From positions 14,878,802-14,942,801 of the forward strand of contig NC_045145.1 in NCBI RefSeq assembly GCF_008831285.2: a DNA stretch of 64,000 nucleotides, given 5' to 3'. Below the pieces are notes generated by a model. The model was not told the origin of the DNA. It made no database searches and worked only from the letters and a program-made list of their open reading frames with translations. Positions 62,501 to 64,000 of this stretch are shown here, in pieces; the stretch's first letter is position 1; every line of letters starts with the position of its first letter. A program made the position numbers and the translations under genes. The DNA is from Nymphaea colorata. Lineage: Eukaryota; Streptophyta; Magnoliopsida; Nymphaeales; Nymphaeaceae.

Positions 62501-63377
62501 AGATCATCCAAAGAGGCCCGGAGATGAGGATCCTTCTCCGCCTTATAACATGCTTCGAAATGTAATGGACATGAATGCTCGTTTTGGAGGATTTAATGCT
62601 GCATTGCTGGACTCTGGAAAATCTGTGTGGGTCATGAATGTGGTCCCTGTTGCAAATCCGAATTATCTTCCTCTCATCTTAGACAGAGGATTCATTGGTG
62701 TTCTACATGACTGGTATGTAAGATAATTTCTTTGATATTTCTGAACACTATAGAACTATGTGCGTAGTACCACCCAAAGGAACATAACTAGTTTTTCTGT
62801 TCTCTATGTCTGTTGCTGGCCAAAGTACCATTAACACCCCTGATCTCCTGTATTCTTTGATGTTCATAAGGAGACTAATTTCCTGCCATGACTTCATCGT
62901 CGGATGTTTAGTCTCATTCTTGTTCAACTTCTTTTAAGTTGTTAATGGTGTATATTTCTTTCTCAAAGCTGGATCCATCTTGAGATAGTTTTCACTTTTT
63001 ATTTTATTTTTTAATGATTTTTTATGGATTGCTGCCTCTGAACTTGGTTGGGTGCATTGAAACTGTTAGGACTTAGGAGCTCTATTATGCTTATATAATG
63101 TCTTGACCAAAATCCCGCCACGAAGCAGTGGGCTTCCACTGACATTTCTGGACCTCATTATTTAGCAAAGGCCACTTATGTTTTGATCATCTGTAAAGGT
63201 TTACTTTTTTTTTTTTTCTAATTGTGTTTACTGTTTAGGTGTGAAGCATTTCCGACATACCCTAGAACCTATGATATGTTGCATGTGGATGGCCTGTTTT
63301 CACTTGAAAGTGTGCTCCAACACAGATGCACTGTATTTGACATATTCTTGGAGATGGACCGCATCCTTCGGCCGGAG
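59527..63377 (+). CDS. QUA2/TSD2-like putative pectin methyltransferase, 3' end outside window
   Basis: Visible coding exons are 59527-60284, 60593-60725, 61054-61294, 61728-61953, 62095-62270, 62410-62713 and 63239-63377. All have GT/AG introns in phase and encode 659 residues. The last exon, expected to begin GW-like after RPE, is not found before 64000. It is a type II membrane protein: a basic cytosolic tail, a TM helix about 103-126, then a Ser run. Then come [19 protein letters not shown] and [21 protein letters not shown]. The SAM-binding motif is [12 protein letters not shown] (301-312), followed by [21 protein letters not shown]. The second half has [11 protein letters not shown] and WVMNVVPV. 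Known: QUA2 acts in the Golgi in homogalacturonan methylesterification and cell adhesion. The N-terminal MSRPLQRG and the linker favour QUA2 over other members of this DUF248 family. Confidence 0.92.
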
Positions 63378-63649
63378 GTAGTTTTCTTGATCAGCTCTTC
63401 TGTTATTCATAAATAGCTGTTTTTGCATTGATTTGTTAAGATTTTAGCAACCATATAGTCTGAAAGGAATGTGCTTTGGACATGCAGTTGACTAGCATAT
63501 TTACTTTTTGCTTTCGTGTGATTACTGGAACACAGAGTGCTACTGTAACTGTGCTGAATTCTTAATTTCCGTTCAATAGTTATCTCATTTTATCATATCT
63601 ATTCCTTGTCTAGATGCTCATGAATATTTTATAATGTCAATGTATCAGC

Positions 63650-64000
63650 TTTAGCATCCTTGCTTTCCTGTAATTGCAATTGGACAAAGACTCTTGATGA
63701 CATGGCTAGGGGCTAGGCTCTTTTTTACCCCTCAGGGTACGGGTTCTGTACGCCTGCTTTTTACAACAGAAATTTTGTGTTCAAAACAGAGATGCATGTG
63801 TTCAAGATTATATATATATATATATATATATATAAGGCTGCTTTAACATCCTTGCATTCCTGCAATTGCAATTGACTGAAGATTCTTGGCGACAGGGCTA
63901 GGGACTAGGTTCATTTCTACACCTTAAGAAGAAGGTTCAAGAGGTCCTGTTCTCTTGCAAGTTTTTGGTTTGTAATCTAAAGAAATTTGGAGTTCAAAAC
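63650..64000 (+). repeat. Diverged tandem duplication with (TA)n in the QUA2-like intron
   Basis: Two copies begin with a gcatccttgc(t/a)ttcctg-type phrase (about 63653 and 63847). Each continues aattgcaattg, a gac(t/a)(c/t)ttg(a/g) variant, ggctagggg/gactagg, and a caaga/aagag variant, and ends gttcaaaac (63780-63788 and 63992-64000). A (TA)n run (63809-63834) separates them. The second copy is cut by the window edge, and the next exon lies beyond it. Confidence 0.7.

Overview
The window is nuclear DNA from a flowering plant. Evidence for this: plant-specific protein families, spliced genes with GT/AG introns of about 0.1-2.3 kb, AT-rich intergenic DNA with long (TA)n, (GA)n and (CT)n tracts, and degraded retrotransposon and inverted-repeat elements. 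I cannot place the species from sequence alone. All exon maps below were built by hand from splice sites, reading phase and family resemblance. No database was searched.

Layout: 1-7.8 kb holds no recognisable gene, but has duplicated blocks and a probable decayed LTR region with a ~190-bp tandem array. 7.8-11.6 kb (+) is a four-exon alpha/beta hydrolase. 12.8-15.8 kb (+) is a two-exon plant protein of unknown function. 16.7-20.6 kb (-) is a complete five-exon type I metacaspase with a CxxC zinc-finger prodomain. 23.7-27.4 kb (-) is a complete four-exon 5'-adenylylsulfate reductase-like (APRL) membrane thioredoxin. 27.4-34.2 kb is repeat-rich and without a clear gene. 34.2-39.4 kb (-) is a four-exon MBD8-like methyl-CpG-binding-domain and zinc-finger protein. 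Head to head with it, 883 bp away, 40.2-43.1 kb (+) is an intronless LDL1-type histone demethylase. 43.1-58.8 kb is intergenic, with duplications, a probable short solo LTR and microsatellites. 59.5 kb to beyond the right edge (+) is a QUA2/TSD2-like putative pectin methyltransferase; seven coding exons are visible and the last lies outside the window.

The genes do not form a pathway cluster. The only functionally suggestive neighbours are the divergent MBD8-like and LDL1-like genes, both chromatin regulators, which share one short intergenic region. I found no convincing undescribed multi-gene system. The most unusual structures are: a 50-bp inverted pair with 48/50 identity, one arm inside a segment bounded by 24-bp perfect direct repeats (27.85-28.83 kb); a foldback-like element in the APRL first intron; an exact 3 x 40 bp tandem array at 31.1 kb; and several one-step tandem duplications of 32-195 bp.
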